DNA of 64,000 bases from Rhodocyclales bacterium (GCA_016235165.1 JACRLX010000022.1:1-64000), one strand, 5' to 3'. Positions 36,709 to 47,327 are shown, counted from the stretch's first letter. Numbers and translations: made by a program. The notes: a model not told the origin generated them from the sequence alone.

Positions 36709-37906
36709 CGGCGGTCAAATCGAAATGGACATGGATGCGGGTTCCTTCGCCAAGCCGGCCCTGGAGTCTGAGTCGGCCGCCGAGCGTTTCAATCCGTTCG
36801 CGCATGCCGGGCAGGCCGACGCCGGGGCGGATGTTCCTGCTGTCGAAGCCGCAGCCATTATCGACGATGGACAGGTCGAGTCTGTCGTCCGCCGCCCGGA
36901 TCTCGATCTCGATGCGACTGGCCGCCGCGTGCTTGAGGGCATTGGTGATGCCTTCCTGGGCGATGCGATACACGGCGGTGGCCAGGTCCGGCGGCAGCGT
37001 TGGCAAGGGCGTCGCGGCGAAGGCGATGGCCACTCCGCTGCGCTGTGCCTGCTGGCGGCAGAGCCAGTCCAGTGCCGCGGCGAGGCCCAGGTCGTCGAGC
37101 AGGGCGGGACGCAGGTCGAGGGCGCGGTCGCGAATCCGGGCGATGGTGGCGTCGACGATCTCGATGCCGTCGCGGACGCGTGCTGCGTTGTCCGCGCCAT
37201 TGCCTGCCAGCGCCTTGAGATTGAGCTTGATGGCGCCAAGCTGCTGTCCCACTTCGTCGTGCAGTTCGCGCGCCAGCGCGCGGCGCTCATCTTCCTGCAC
37301 CCGTAGCAGGCGCCGCGACAACTCGCGCTGGCGCGACTCGGCGAGTCGCTGTTCGGCAGTTCGGGCGGCGACGCGAATTTCCAGTTCTTCGTTGCTGCGC
37401 TTGAGCTGGTCCTCGGCGGCGCGCCGCTGGCGGTTGTCGCGGATCACGATCGAAAAGGCGGCGGCCAGCAAGAGCACGACCACCGCGCCGCCGATGATCA
37501 GTGCAAAGCGTGCCTGACCGGACTCCTTTGCCAGTGTCCGGCGCCTGTCCAGCAACAGGCCGGTTTCTTCGCCGATCAATTCCTCCACGCGGTTGCGTGC
37601 GCGTTCGCGACCAAAGCCGAGATCGACGGCAATCGCCTCCAACGCTTCCAGCGTCCGGCCACGTTCGGCCATTTTCTCGCGCAGCGCAACTACCATGCCC
37701 AGCGCGCGCGGCGTTTGCGTCGGGCCGTCATCGATGGTGGCGAGCAGTTGCTGCAAGCGGGCGCGGACATCGAGCGAATGCGACACCCAGTCGGCGGCCT
37801 CGAAGGCGTTGTCCTGCTGGCGCAGCAGGGAAGCGATCAGGCCGGCTGCCAGCACCAGCGCGGCAAGGAAAAAGACTAGGCTCAGGTGCAGGCGGCGCGA
37901 CGACAT
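36674..37906 (-). CDS. Sensor histidine kinase (HisKA_3/NarX-type) with CHASE3-like sensor
   Basis: A membrane kinase of 410 residues. Helices at about residues 8-28 and 135-155 enclose a periplasmic region that resembles CHASE3 (AADWVSHSLDVRARLQQLLA). The dimerisation domain has the phospho-acceptor in EERRALARELHDEVGQQLG-like form (LARELHDEVGQQLGAIKLN, near residue 225), and the ATPase has DNGCGFD and GVGLPGMRERI. It precedes the NarL-type regulator with a 35-bp overlap. Confidence 0.9.
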   Translation of the reverse strand: MSSRRLHLSLVFFLAALVLAAGLIASLLRQQDNAFEAADWVSHSLDVRARLQQLLATIDDGPTQTPRALGMVVALREKMAERGRTLEALEAIAVDLGFGRERARNRVEELIGEETGLLLDRRRTLAKESGQARFALIIGGAVVVLLLAAAFSIVIRDNRQRRAAEDQLKRSNEELEIRVAARTAEQRLAESRQRELSRRLLRVQEDERRALARELHDEVGQQLGAIKLNLKALAGNGADNAARVRDGIEIVDATIARIRDRALDLRPALLDDLGLAAALDWLCRQQAQRSGVAIAFAATPLPTLPPDLATAVYRIAQEGITNALKHAAASRIEIEIRAADDRLDLSIVDNGCGFDSRNIRPGVGLPGMRERIETLGGRLRLQGRLGEGTRIHVHFDLTADERSTHSSAAG

Positions 37907-37927
37907 TGGCTGTCGGCTATCGACAGG

Positions 37928-38788
37928 CTAGCGAAATACCACCGTCTTGTTGCCGTGGACCAGCACGCGGTCTTCGAGGTGGTAGCGCAGGCCGCGGGCG
38001 AGGACCGTCTTTTCGATGTCCTTGCCGTAACGCACCATGTCCTCGGGGGAATCCGAATGGTCGATGCGGATCACGTCCTGTTCGATGATCGGCCCCTGGT
38101 CGAGCTCCGAAGTCACGTAGTGGCAGGTGGCGCCGATCAACTTGACGCCGCGCTGATAGGCCTGGTGGTAGGGCTTGGCGCCGACGAAGCTGGGCAGGAA
38201 GCTGTGGTGGATGTTGAGTATCTGCCCCGGATAGGCGGCGCACAGGTCGGGAGAGAGAATCTGCATGTAGCGGGCCAGAACCATGCTGTCGCCGCGGGAC
38301 TCCTCGAACAGGCGGCGCACCTCGGCATAGGCCTGCGATTTGTTTTCCGCCGTCACCGGGACATGGTGGAAGGGAATGCCATGCCATTCGACGAAGCCGC
38401 GAAAGCTATCGTGGTTGGAGATCACGCAGGGGATCTCGATGTCGAGTTCCTTCGACTGCCAGCGCGCCAGCAGGTCGTAGAGGCAGTGCTCCTGCTTGCT
38501 GACCATGATCACGACGCGCTTCTTGACCGCCGAGTCGCTGATGCGCCAGGTCATTTGCAGCGACTCGGCGAGCGGCCGGAAACGCTCGCGAAACTCGGCC
38601 AGCATGAAGGGAATCGAATCCGCCTTGACCTCGATGCGCATGAAATAGCGCCCGTCGAGGCTGTCGGCGTGGAAGCTGGATTCGAGCACCCAGCCCTGGT
38701 GTTCGGCGATGAAGCCGGTGACGCGGGCGATGATGCCGACCTGGTCGGGGCAGGAGGCGGACAGTGTGTAGAAGCGTTCCCTGTGCAT
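37928..38788 (-). CDS. purU: Formyltetrahydrofolate deformylase
   Basis: Hydrolyses 10-formyl-THF to formate and THF. The 286-residue protein has an N-terminal ACT domain (residues 5-85, YTLSASCPDQVGIIARVTGF) and a formyltransferase domain with NIHHSFLPSFVGAKPYHQAY and the HSDSPEDMVRYGKDIEK C-terminal segment. Catalytic Asn, His and Asp positions are in place. It starts in the ATGA shared with the thrH stop. Confidence 0.95.
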   Translation of the reverse strand: MHRERFYTLSASCPDQVGIIARVTGFIAEHQGWVLESSFHADSLDGRYFMRIEVKADSIPFMLAEFRERFRPLAESLQMTWRISDSAVKKRVVIMVSKQEHCLYDLLARWQSKELDIEIPCVISNHDSFRGFVEWHGIPFHHVPVTAENKSQAYAEVRRLFEESRGDSMVLARYMQILSPDLCAAYPGQILNIHHSFLPSFVGAKPYHQAYQRGVKLIGATCHYVTSELDQGPIIEQDVIRIDHSDSPEDMVRYGKDIEKTVLARGLRYHLEDRVLVHGNKTVVFR

Positions 38789-39396
38789 CAGATGCGGGCG
38801 GATGCCTTGTCGATTTCGGCGCGCAGCTCGGCGTAGTTCATGGTCACCGGGAACTGCGGGAACTCGTCGATCACGTTCTGCGGCGGGTGGAACAGGATGC
38901 CGGCGTCGGCCTCGGCCAGCATCGCGGTGTCGTTGTAGGAATCGCCTGCGGCGATCACCTTGAAGTTGATTTCCTTGAAACGCTTCACCGATTCCATCTT
39001 CTGGTTCGGCATGCGCAGGTGGTAGTTCACCAGGAAGCCCTCGGCATTCGCTTCCAGCTTGTGGCAGAACAGCGTCGGCATGCCGAGCTGGACCATCAGG
39101 GGCATGGCGAATTCGTAGAAGGTGTCGGACAGGATGATCACCTGGTAGTCGCGGCGCAGGGCATCGAGGAAATCCCTGGCGCCGGCCATCGGGCCCATGT
39201 CGGAGATCACCTGCTGGATGTCGGGCAGGCCCAGCTTGTGGGTCTTCAGCAAGTCCAGCCGGTATTTCATCAACTTGTCGTAGTCTGGCTCGTCACGCGT
39301 GGTGCGGGAAAGCGCGGGGATGCCGGTGCGTTTGGAGAACTCGATCCAGATTTCCGGGACGAGCACGCCTTCGAGGTCGAGACAGACGAGTTGCAC
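38788..39396 (-). CDS. thrH: Phosphoserine phosphatase / homoserine phosphotransferase ThrH
   Basis: A HAD-family enzyme of 202 residues matching Pseudomonas ThrH in sequence and length. The nucleophile motif is CLDLEGVLVPEIW (residues 5-17); the third motif reads VIAAGDSYNDTAMLAEA. It can dephosphorylate phosphoserine and pass phosphate to homoserine. GTG at 39396 is chosen because GGAG lies 7 bases upstream and the length matches; upstream in-frame codons lack homology. Confidence 0.92.
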   Translation of the reverse strand: MQLVCLDLEGVLVPEIWIEFSKRTGIPALSRTTRDEPDYDKLMKYRLDLLKTHKLGLPDIQQVISDMGPMAGARDFLDALRRDYQVIILSDTFYEFAMPLMVQLGMPTLFCHKLEANAEGFLVNYHLRMPNQKMESVKRFKEINFKVIAAGDSYNDTAMLAEADAGILFHPPQNVIDEFPQFPVTMNYAELRAEIDKASARI

Positions 39397-39693
39397 TGAA
39401 ATTCTCCAGGAGTCGGCGCTGGCGAGACGCCGATTTTGGGCCGTGGATAGCCCGCGTAGTGAAATAAGGAATTTTAACCGCTGGGCGCCGAGCTTGCAGC
39501 CCGCCAAGAGCGAAGCCAGGCGTCGAAACGGCACTGTTTGCGCCGGTTTGGCCGGGATTTCCCTGGCCGGCGCCCAATATAATTGCGCTTTCCGGGCCAA
39601 CAGTATTCCCCGCTGCCGCCTTGTCGTTTGTCCCGGATCGGTTTCTAATACGCGCTGATTGATTTTTTCGCGGCGTTACAAGGTCTTATCGAC
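39397..39693. promoter_or_regulatory. Divergent thrH/hemA intergenic region
   Basis: 297 bp without a supported gene. A TATAAT hexamer occurs at 39578-39583 on the plus strand, but no good -35 hexamer is found at 16-18 bp, so the hemA promoter is only a candidate. The last 40 bases before the hemA GTG are AT-richer than the surroundings. Confidence 0.35.
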
Positions 39694-40947
39694 GTGCAGT
39701 TGTACGCTCTTGGCATCAACCATCATACGGCCCCGCTGGCGGTTCGCGAGCAGGTGGCGTTCGACCCCTCGTGCATGGGCCAGGCCCTGCACGACCTGTT
39801 GCGCGAGAAGTCGGTGCGCGAAGCCGCCATCCTCTCCACCTGCAATCGCACCGAGCTGTACTGCGCTGCCGAGCATCCGCAGTTCGCCGCCAACTGGCTG
39901 GCCGAATACCATTCGCTGCCACCGCAGAAGATCCACCCTTACCTCTACCAGCATCCGCAGCAGGATGCCGTGCGCCACATGTTCCGCGTCGCCGCCGGTC
40001 TCGATTCGATGGTGCTGGGCGAGCCGCAGATCCTCGGCCAGATGAAGCAGGCGGCGCGTGCCGCCGAAGAGGCCGGGACGCTGGGCACGGTGCTGGGCAA
40101 GCTGTTCCAGCGTACCTTTGCCGTGGCCAAGGAAGTGCGCTCGACCACGGCGATCGGCGCCAACACGGTTTCCATGGCCGCCGCGGCGGTGCATCTGTCG
40201 GCGCGAATCTTCGACAGCCTGGGCACGCAAAAGCTGCTCTTTGTCGGCGCCGGCGAAATGATCGAACTCTGTGCCGCGCATTTCGCCGCGCACAAGCCCA
40301 AACGGTTGACGATCGCCAACCGCACCGTCGAGCGCGGCGCCGACCTGGCGGCGCGCTTTGGTGGCGACGCGATGCGCCTTGACCAGCTTGGCGAGCGCCT
40401 GGCCGACTACGATATCGTTGTCTCCTGCACCGCGAGTTCGCTGCCCATCATCGGCCTCGGCATGGTCGAGCGGGCGCTCAAGGCAAGGCGCCACCGGCCG
40501 ATGGTGATGGTCGATCTGGCGGTGCCGCGCGACATCGAGGAAGAAGTCAGCCGGCTCGATGACGTCTTTCTCTACACCCTCGACGATCTCGGCCAGATCG
40601 TCGAATCCGGTCTCGAATCGAGGCAGGCGGCCGTGGTCGAGGCCGAGGCCATCATCACCGACCGGGTCAGCGGCTTTTTGCAGTGGCTGGAGTCGCGCGA
40701 GACGGTGCCGACCATCCGCGCCCTGCGCGACGCCGGCGAACGCGCCCGCCGCCACGAGGTCGAGCATGCGCTGAAGCTGCTGGCCAAGGGTGAGGACCCG
40801 GCCAAGGTGCTCGACGCCCTGTCGCACGGCTTGACCAACAAACTGCTGCATCCGCCGACCCAGGCCCTGAACCAGTCCGAAGGCAATGACAGGGCCGAGG
40901 TCTCGGCGCTGATTTCGCGCATCTATCGCCTCAACGCCGGGGAGTAG
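39694..40947 (+). CDS. hemA: Glutamyl-tRNA reductase
   Basis: First enzyme of C5 heme synthesis, reducing glutamyl-tRNA to glutamate semialdehyde. The 417-residue protein opens with GTG and [19 protein letters not shown]; the nucleophile cysteine is in [11 protein letters not shown] near residue 50. [17 protein letters not shown] and the NADPH-binding [14 protein letters not shown] follow. The C-terminal dimerisation domain ends [12 protein letters not shown]. plsB follows after 54 bp. Confidence 0.97.
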   Translation: MQLYALGINHHTAPLAVREQVAFDPSCMGQALHDLLREKSVREAAILSTCNRTELYCAAEHPQFAANWLAEYHSLPPQKIHPYLYQHPQQDAVRHMFRVAAGLDSMVLGEPQILGQMKQAARAAEEAGTLGTVLGKLFQRTFAVAKEVRSTTAIGANTVSMAAAAVHLSARIFDSLGTQKLLFVGAGEMIELCAAHFAAHKPKRLTIANRTVERGADLAARFGGDAMRLDQLGERLADYDIVVSCTASSLPIIGLGMVERALKARRHRPMVMVDLAVPRDIEEEVSRLDDVFLYTLDDLGQIVESGLESRQAAVVEAEAIITDRVSGFLQWLESRETVPTIRALRDAGERARRHEVEHALKLLAKGEDPAKVLDALSHGLTNKLLHPPTQALNQSEGNDRAEVSALISRIYRLNAGE

Positions 40948-41001
40948 CGGCGTGGCCCCGCAATCATCGCCAGGCGCCCAGGTGCGCCGGATCGCCCGCC
41001 C

Positions 41002-43485
41002 GTGAGCCGCCCGGCCATCCTTGATTTTTCCGGCTGGGTGCTCAACATTCTGCGCCGGCTGCTGTACCTCGTCACGCGCACCCAGGTCTTCCCCGAGTCC
41101 GCCGGGGCGCTGGGTCTGCGCGCCGACCGTGCGGTGTGCTACGTATTGCACGAGCAGCATCTGGCCAACCTGCTGGTGCTCGATCACGAATGTCGCCGCT
41201 TCGGCCTGCCGCCGGCCCTGCGGCCGCTGCGTGACGATGCCTTCAGCGCGCCGCGCTCGTATTTCTTCCTCTCGCGCAACCTGCGCGGCAACATCGTGCC
41301 CAACCCGCGCATCGACCACGCGGCGATGCTCAAGTCGCTGGTAAAGGCGGCTTTCGCTGATCCGGGGTTCGATGTCCAACTGGTGCCGGTGACCCTGCTC
41401 TGGGGGCGCGAACCGGGCAAGCAGGATTCGGTGCTCAAGGCCTTGTTCGCCGAGACCTGGCAACAGGTCAGCACCTTGCGCCACCTGTTTGCAATCCTGA
41501 TCCACGGCCGCCATACCGTGGTGCGCTTCAACGATCCAATCTCGCTGCGCGAGGCGATCGGCGAAAGTCGCGACGAGTCGCGTGCCTTGCGCAAGCTGGG
41601 TCGCATCCTGCGCGTGCATTTCCGCCGCCAGCGCGAAATGGCCATCGGCCCCGACCTGTCGCACCGCCGCACCCAACTGCACAACCTGGTCACCACGCCG
41701 ACGGTGCGCGAAGCGATCGCCCTCGAAGCGGGCAAGGAGGGCGGCTCATATGCCGAGGCCGCGCGCAAGGCACGCGACTATGCCTACGAGATCGCCTCGG
41801 ACTACACCTATTCTGTGGTACGGGCCTTCGCCTTGTTCCTGACCTGGGTCTGGAACCGGGTCTACAACGGCGTCGAGGTGCATAACTTCGAGCGGGTGAC
41901 CACCGTGGCGCCGGATCACGGCATCATTTATGTGCCCTGCCATCGCAGCCACATCGACTACCTGCTGCTGTCCTACATCATTTTCACGCGCGGCCTGATG
42001 GTCCCGCACATCGCCGCCGGCGCGAACCTCAACCTGCCTGTCGTCGGCTCCATCCTGCGTCGTTCGGGGGCTTTCTTCCTGCGCCGCAAGATCAAGGGCG
42101 ATCCGCTGTACACGGCGGTGTTCCTCGAATACCTGCACATGATGATCGATCGCGGCTTCCCGATCGAATACTTCATCGAGGGTGGCCGCAGCCGCAGCGG
42201 CCGCATGCTGGCGCCCAAGGCCGGCATACTGGCGATGACCGTACAGAGCTTCGTCCGCAGCCGGGCAAGGCCGCTGGTGTTCGTGCCGGTGTACATCGGC
42301 TACGAAAAGCTGATGGAGGGCAAGAGCCATCTCGCCGAACTCAATGGCCGGCCGAAGAAATCCGAGTCCCTGACTGGCTTGATCGGCGCCGCGCGTCTGC
42401 TGCGGCGCAATTTCGGCAAGGTGCATGTGAATTTCGGCAAGCCGCTGCCGCTGGCGGAATTCCTCGATGCCCGCCACCCGTCCTGGCGCGAAGACGAGTT
42501 CGATGTCCAGGCGCCCTGGCTGCGGCGCGCCGTGGATGCGACGGCAACGACATTGGCACGCGACATCAATGCGGTCGCGGTGGTCAATCCGGTGAATCTG
42601 GTTGCGCTCACCCTGCTGTCGACACCCAAGCACGCGGCCGACCTGCAATTGCTGGCGCGCCAGATCGGGCATGTGCAAGCCCTGCTCGCCGACTCGCCCT
42701 GGGCGGCAAGCATCGTCCCCTGCGCTCTTGCGCCGGACGCCGTGATCGACTATGTGATCGGCCTCGACATGATCCAGCGTCACGCCCACCCGCTGGGCGA
42801 CATGGTGCGCGCCGACGAGGTGCAGGCGGCGCTGCTGGCCTACTTCCGCAACAATGTGCTGCACCTGCTGGCCCTGCCCGCCCTGCTGGCCTGCCTGGTT
42901 AGCCATAACCAGAGCCTCAGCCGCGAGCGTGCGCGTGCGGCGATCCGGGGTATCTATGGTCTTCTGGGTGCCGACCTGTTTCTGCCCTGGCAGGGCGAGG
43001 AACTGGATGCCGTGATCGACGGAGCCGAATTGTCCCTGCGTCGGCGCGGCCTGATCGTGGGCGATGGCGGCGACGAGTTGCGCGCACCGCCGCCCAACAG
43101 CCAGGCCGGGCCAGAGCTGAGGCAACTCGGCGAGATCATTCGTCCCACGCTGGAACGCCAGTTCCTCACCCTCGCGCTGTTGCAGCATGCCGGCAGCGGT
43201 ACGTTGACGCGCGCCAGGCTCGAAGAAGATACCCACCTGCTGGCGCAGCGCCTGGCGATGCTCTACGAATTCAACCCGACGGAGTTCTCGGAAAAGCTGT
43301 TGTTTGCGAATGTCATTCGCAGCCTGATCGACGGCGGCCTGCTCGAAATCGATGGCGATGGCCTGTTGCGCTTCGACGAACGCATTACCCAGGCGGTGGC
43401 CCAAACCGAGTTGCTGCTGGCGGCCGAGGTGCGCCATAGCATCGAACTGATCGCCCGCAGCGCACCCGCCGCGACAAACCACTGA
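41002..43485 (+). CDS. plsB: Glycerol-3-phosphate acyltransferase PlsB
   Basis: Membrane-associated enzyme that acylates glycerol-3-phosphate at position 1 in phospholipid synthesis. The 827 residues include the HX4D catalytic motif in YVPCHRSHIDYLLLSYII near residue 315, GAFFLRRKIKGDPLY and the binding motif FIEGGRSRSGRMLAPK, and VFVPVYIGYEKLMEG. It begins with GTG at 41002. Length matches E. coli PlsB. Confidence 0.95.
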   Translation: MSRPAILDFSGWVLNILRRLLYLVTRTQVFPESAGALGLRADRAVCYVLHEQHLANLLVLDHECRRFGLPPALRPLRDDAFSAPRSYFFLSRNLRGNIVPNPRIDHAAMLKSLVKAAFADPGFDVQLVPVTLLWGREPGKQDSVLKALFAETWQQVSTLRHLFAILIHGRHTVVRFNDPISLREAIGESRDESRALRKLGRILRVHFRRQREMAIGPDLSHRRTQLHNLVTTPTVREAIALEAGKEGGSYAEAARKARDYAYEIASDYTYSVVRAFALFLTWVWNRVYNGVEVHNFERVTTVAPDHGIIYVPCHRSHIDYLLLSYIIFTRGLMVPHIAAGANLNLPVVGSILRRSGAFFLRRKIKGDPLYTAVFLEYLHMMIDRGFPIEYFIEGGRSRSGRMLAPKAGILAMTVQSFVRSRARPLVFVPVYIGYEKLMEGKSHLAELNGRPKKSESLTGLIGAARLLRRNFGKVHVNFGKPLPLAEFLDARHPSWREDEFDVQAPWLRRAVDATATTLARDINAVAVVNPVNLVALTLLSTPKHAADLQLLARQIGHVQALLADSPWAASIVPCALAPDAVIDYVIGLDMIQRHAHPLGDMVRADEVQAALLAYFRNNVLHLLALPALLACLVSHNQSLSRERARAAIRGIYGLLGADLFLPWQGEELDAVIDGAELSLRRRGLIVGDGGDELRAPPPNSQAGPELRQLGEIIRPTLERQFLTLALLQHAGSGTLTRARLEEDTHLLAQRLAMLYEFNPTEFSEKLLFANVIRSLIDGGLLEIDGDGLLRFDERITQAVAQTELLLAAEVRHSIELIARSAPAATNH

Positions 43486-43512
43486 TACGGCCGAAGTCCG
43501 GCACGGAAGGCA

Positions 43513-44589
43513 ATGAAACCCAGCATCCTCGAAAAACTTGAACACCTCAGCGAACGCCTGGCCGAAATCGACGGCCTGCTCGGCGGCGAACAGGCTGCGC
43601 GCGACATGGACAGTTATCGCAAGCTGACCCGTGAACGTTCCGACATCCTGCCGGTGGTCGAGTTGTTCCATGCTTACCGTACCGCCAGCGCCGACTTTTC
43701 CAGTGCCGGAGAGATGCTCGACGATCCGGAGATGAAGGAGCTGGCGCTGGCCGAGCAGGAGGCCGCCAGCGCCGAAATGGCCCGCCTCGACATCGAGCTG
43801 CAACGCGCCCTGCTGCCCAGGAATCCCAACGACGATAAGAACCTGTTTCTCGAAATCCGCGCCGGCACCGGCGGTGACGAATCCGCGCTGTTCGCCGCCG
43901 ATCTGTTCCGCATGTACAGCCGTTATGCCGAACGCAAGCGCTGGAAAGTGGAGATCGTCTCGCGCAGCGAATCCGACCTCGGCGGTTTTCGGGAAATCAT
44001 CGCCCGCGTCGAAGGCGGTGGCGCCTACTCCCGACTCAAGTTCGAATCCGGCGGCCATCGCGTGCAGCGCGTGCCGGTGACCGAAACCCAGGGCCGCATC
44101 CATACCTCGGCCTGTACCGTGGCGGTGATGCCCGAGGCCGACGACCTGGGCGAGGTCGACATCAATCCGGCCGACCTGCGGATCGACACCTTCCGCGCCT
44201 CGGGCGCCGGTGGCCAGCACATCAACAAGACCGATTCCGCGGTCCGCATCACCCACCTGCCGACCGGCATCGTGGTCGAATGCCAGGATGATCGTTCCCA
44301 GCATCGCAACAAGGCGCAAGCCATGTCGGTGCTGGCAGCGCGCATCAACGACGCCAAGCAGCGCGAACAGCAGCAGCAGATCGCCAGCACGCGCAAGAGC
44401 CTGATTGGCTCGGGCGATCGCTCGGAGCGCATCCGTACCTACAACTTCCCGCAAGGGCGGGTGACCGACCACCGCATCAACCTGACGCTGTACAAGATCG
44501 ACAGCATCATGGACGGCGAGCTCGACGAACTGCTGGGTGCACTGACCGCCGAGCATCAGGCCGAGCTGCTGGCGGCCCTGGCGGAATGA
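43513..44589 (+). CDS. prfA: Peptide chain release factor 1
   Basis: Recognises UAA and UAG stops. The 358-residue protein has the GGQ peptidyl-hydrolysis motif in [20 protein letters not shown] near residue 235, and [19 protein letters not shown] upstream of it. The tripeptide region, usually PxT, is just before GRIHTSA. It overlaps prmC by 4 bp, matching the partner that methylates its GGQ glutamine. Confidence 0.97.
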   Translation: MKPSILEKLEHLSERLAEIDGLLGGEQAARDMDSYRKLTRERSDILPVVELFHAYRTASADFSSAGEMLDDPEMKELALAEQEAASAEMARLDIELQRALLPRNPNDDKNLFLEIRAGTGGDESALFAADLFRMYSRYAERKRWKVEIVSRSESDLGGFREIIARVEGGGAYSRLKFESGGHRVQRVPVTETQGRIHTSACTVAVMPEADDLGEVDINPADLRIDTFRASGAGGQHINKTDSAVRITHLPTGIVVECQDDRSQHRNKAQAMSVLAARINDAKQREQQQQIASTRKSLIGSGDRSERIRTYNFPQGRVTDHRINLTLYKIDSIMDGELDELLGALTAEHQAELLAALAE

Positions 44590-45479
44590 CCACGGTCGCG
44601 GCGGCGCTGACGGCGGCGCGCGGCAAGCTGCCCGCCGGCGAAGCGCGGCTCCTGCTCGGACATGTTTTGCAACGCCCTGCCGCCTGGCTGCTGGCGCACG
44701 ACGATTTTCCGCTCGGCGAGGATGCGATGCTGGCGTTTGCCTCGCTGGTGGCGCGTCGCGCCGGCGGCGAGCCGGTGGCGTATCTGGTCGGCTATCGCGA
44801 GTTTTTCGGCCGCCGCTTTGCCGTCACTCCGGCGACCTTGATCCCGCGACCGGAAACCGAGCTCCTCGTCGATCTGGCAATCGGCAAAGTCGGCGCCGGC
44901 AGCACGGCGAGCATCCTCGATCTGGGTACCGGCAGCGGTTGCATCGCCATTTCACTGGCCCTGGAACTGCCGGCGGCCCGGCTCACCGGCGTCGATTTCT
45001 CGGCCCTCGCGCTGGAGGTGGCGCGTGCCAATACGCTGGCTCTGGCGGCCGATGTCTGCCTGCGCCAAAGCGACTGGTTTGCCGCGCTCGACGGCGAACG
45101 CTATGACGTGATTGTCGGCAATCCTCCGTATGTCGCCGCCGCCGACCCGCATCTGGGCCGGGGCGACCTGCGCCATGAACCGCTCACGGCACTGGCCAGC
45201 GGCGGCGATGGCCTGGACGCCATCCGGCGCATCGTCGCGACGGCGCCCCGGTTCCTGAAACCCGGTGGTGCACTGCTGCTGGAACACGGCCATGACCAAG
45301 GGCCGACGGTGCGCGAATTGATGATGGCCGCCGGGTTCGGGAAGCTGGCGCAGCACAGGGATCTGGGCGGAATCCCGCGGGTGACGTCGGGTATTTTCGG
45401 CGATGAGACTTCCGGATGCACGAGTGCCGATAGAATTGATGCCGAGGAGCAGGTGCGGCAGCGCAAGGAAAAGCAATGA
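44586..45479 (+). CDS. prmC: Release factor glutamine methyltransferase PrmC
   Basis: Methylates the GGQ glutamine of release factors. The 297-residue protein has [15 protein letters not shown] near residue 85, SAM-binding [18 protein letters not shown] and the catalytic [12 protein letters not shown] near residue 180. The C-terminal 20 residues after GIFGDE ([16 protein letters not shown] and on) extend past the usual end. It is coupled to prfA and overlaps the hemerythrin gene by 4 bp. Confidence 0.95.
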   Translation: MTTVAAALTAARGKLPAGEARLLLGHVLQRPAAWLLAHDDFPLGEDAMLAFASLVARRAGGEPVAYLVGYREFFGRRFAVTPATLIPRPETELLVDLAIGKVGAGSTASILDLGTGSGCIAISLALELPAARLTGVDFSALALEVARANTLALAADVCLRQSDWFAALDGERYDVIVGNPPYVAAADPHLGRGDLRHEPLTALASGGDGLDAIRRIVATAPRFLKPGGALLLEHGHDQGPTVRELMMAAGFGKLAQHRDLGGIPRVTSGIFGDETSGCTSADRIDAEEQVRQRKEKQ

Positions 45480-45880
45480 AGTGGAACAACAGCTTTGCGA
45501 TCGGGATCGAAACGATCGACGAGCAGCACAAGAAGATTTTCGAGCATTTGCTCGCCATCGAAAACGCCGTCGCCAAGCGTGACCCGTGGCATATCCAGCG
45601 CTTTCTGCTGTCGCAGTTGGCCGACTACATGAAATTCCACCTCGCGGTCGAGGAAGCTTTGCTGGAAATCGTCGGCTACCCCGGGCGGCTTGGCCATAAA
45701 GAGGCGCATTCGCACATTCTGGAGCAGTTGGCCGAGCTTGAGCGTGGCATGAAGGAGAACCCTTCGGCCGACAATCTGGTGCGCTTTTTCGAGAACTGGT
45801 TCCTCAACCACGTGCTGCAAGGCGATCGCGAGTATGTCGTCTACATTCGCAAGGAAATGCCCGCTCTGCTGCGCGCCTGA
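45476..45880 (+). CDS. Bacteriohemerythrin
   Basis: A four-helix-bundle di-iron protein of 134 residues. Ligands are visible in order: H in TIDEQHKKIFEHL, HxxxE in FHLAVEEALLE, HxxxH in HKEAHSHIL, and HxxxxD in NHVLQGDREY. Such single-domain proteins bind O2 and are thought to deliver or sense it in microaerobic bacteria. ATGA overlap with prmC. A bidirectional terminator follows. Confidence 0.93.
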   Translation: MKWNNSFAIGIETIDEQHKKIFEHLLAIENAVAKRDPWHIQRFLLSQLADYMKFHLAVEEALLEIVGYPGRLGHKEAHSHILEQLAELERGMKENPSADNLVRFFENWFLNHVLQGDREYVVYIRKEMPALLRA

Positions 45881-45903
45881 GGTGGATGGCGCGGGATTGG
45901 AAA

Positions 45904-45936
45904 AGCAAAAAGGCCCGGAATTCCGGACCTTTTGCT
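45904..45936. terminator. Bidirectional terminator between hemerythrin and cytochrome c4
   Basis: The stem AGGCCCGGAA/TTCCGGACCT with one mismatch is flanked by A-run and T-run (AGCAAAA ... TTTTGCT), so it works on both strands. It lies between the convergent hemerythrin and cytochrome c4 genes. Confidence 0.88.
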
Positions 45937-45952
45937 TGCAGCGGGACTGAAA

Positions 45953-46594
45953 TTAACGCAGGCCGGCGATGTAATCCGACACCGCCTTGATTTCCGCGTC
46001 GGTCATCTTGATGGCGACCATGCGCATCATCTTGTTCGGGTCGTTGGCGCGGACGCCGTCGCGAAAGGCCTTGAGCTGGGCTTCGGTGTACTCGGCAAAC
46101 TGGCCGCCGATGCGCGGGTACTGTGCCGGGATGCCGGCGCCGGCCGGGCCGTGGCAGGCGGCGCAGGCGGGCAGGCCCTTGGCCTGGTCGCCACCGCGAT
46201 ACAGCTTCTGGCCGAATTCGACGGTGTCGCGATTTTTCGCGGTTTCGCCCTTTTGCGATTGCGCCGCGAAGTAGGCGGCGATGTCGCGCATCTGGCCTTC
46301 GTCGAAGGCGGCGATCATGCCATTCATGATGGCGCTGACACGTTCCGGCTGCTTGCCGTCGGCCGCCTTGAAGTTCTTCATTTGCTTCAGCAGGTACTCG
46401 GGATGCTGACCGGCCAGTTTCGGGTTGGCGGCGAGCTGGCTGTTGCCGTCGGCGCCGTGGCAGGCGCCGCATACAGTGGCGGCGATCGGCTGGCCGCGGG
46501 CGGCATCGCCTTTCGGCGCGGCCTTGGCCGCGTCGGCGGCCTGGACGCCGAAAGCTGTCAGCGCGCAAAGCAGGGCTAGCAGGGAACGCTTCAT
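45953..46594 (-). CDS. Diheme cytochrome c4
   Basis: A 213-residue periplasmic protein with a signal peptide (ending VQA, about residue 19) and two class I heme modules: CGACHG near residue 42 and CAACHG near residue 145. Each is followed by its methionine ligand region (FKAADGKQPERVSAIMNGM; RANDPNKMMRMVAIKM). Cytochrome c4 donates electrons to cbb3-type oxidases. The gene is divergent from engB. Confidence 0.94.
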   Translation of the reverse strand: MKRSLLALLCALTAFGVQAADAAKAAPKGDAARGQPIAATVCGACHGADGNSQLAANPKLAGQHPEYLLKQMKNFKAADGKQPERVSAIMNGMIAAFDEGQMRDIAAYFAAQSQKGETAKNRDTVEFGQKLYRGGDQAKGLPACAACHGPAGAGIPAQYPRIGGQFAEYTEAQLKAFRDGVRANDPNKMMRMVAIKMTDAEIKAVSDYIAGLR

Positions 46595-46709
46595 GGGGAA
46601 AACTCCTCGGAACGCCGGGATTCAGAATTTGGAAACCTGATATTCTATCCCAGCTCGACCGAATCTCCACGTCGGCCATTGATGGAGGCGCGCTTCAGGT
46701 ATCCGGTTC

Positions 46710-47327
46710 ATGTCCGTCTTTCGCCACGCCGCTTTCGAGATTTCCGTCGCCAAACCCGATGGCCTGCCCCCGGCCGAAGCCCCCGAAATCGCTTTTGCCG
46801 GGCGCTCGAACGCCGGTAAATCGAGTGCGATCAATACCCTGGTGGGGCATACCCGGCTAGCCTACGTCTCCAAGACGCCGGGGCGCACGCAGCTGATCAA
46901 CCTGTTTCGCCTGAAGAACGGCGCTGCCCTGGTCGATCTGCCGGGTTATGGCTTTGCCCAGGTTCCGCTTGCGGTGCGCCTGCAATGGCAGGGTTTGCTG
47001 GAACACTACCTGATCCGGCGTCCGAACCTGGTCGGGCTGGTGCTGATCATGGATGCGCGCCGGCCGCTGACCGAGCTGGACCGCAAGATGATCGACTGGT
47101 TCGCGCCAACCGGCCGGCCTATCCACTGTCTGCTGACCAAATCAGACAAGCTTACCCGTCAGGAACAGGCCAAGACCCTGCGTGAAACCCGCAGTACCCT
47201 GGCCGAACATGGCGCGCAGATTACGGTGCAGATGTTTTCCAGCCTGAAAAAGACCGGGGTCGACGAGGCCGAAGCATCGATAGCCAACTGGTTGAGCAAG
47301 GACGGACCTGTCGTTTCGGCTAGCTGA
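46710..47327 (+). CDS. engB: Ribosome biogenesis GTPase EngB (YihA/YsxC)
   Basis: A small essential GTPase of 205 residues. G1 is FAGRSNAGKSSAIN near residue 30, the switch segment KTPGRTQLINLFRL, G3 in LVDLPGYGFAQV, G4 LLTKSDKLTR and G5 QMFSSLKKTG near residue 175. It acts in 50S assembly. Start ATG 46710 fits the family length. Confidence 0.96.
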   Translation: MSVFRHAAFEISVAKPDGLPPAEAPEIAFAGRSNAGKSSAINTLVGHTRLAYVSKTPGRTQLINLFRLKNGAALVDLPGYGFAQVPLAVRLQWQGLLEHYLIRRPNLVGLVLIMDARRPLTELDRKMIDWFAPTGRPIHCLLTKSDKLTRQEQAKTLRETRSTLAEHGAQITVQMFSSLKKTGVDEAEASIANWLSKDGPVVSAS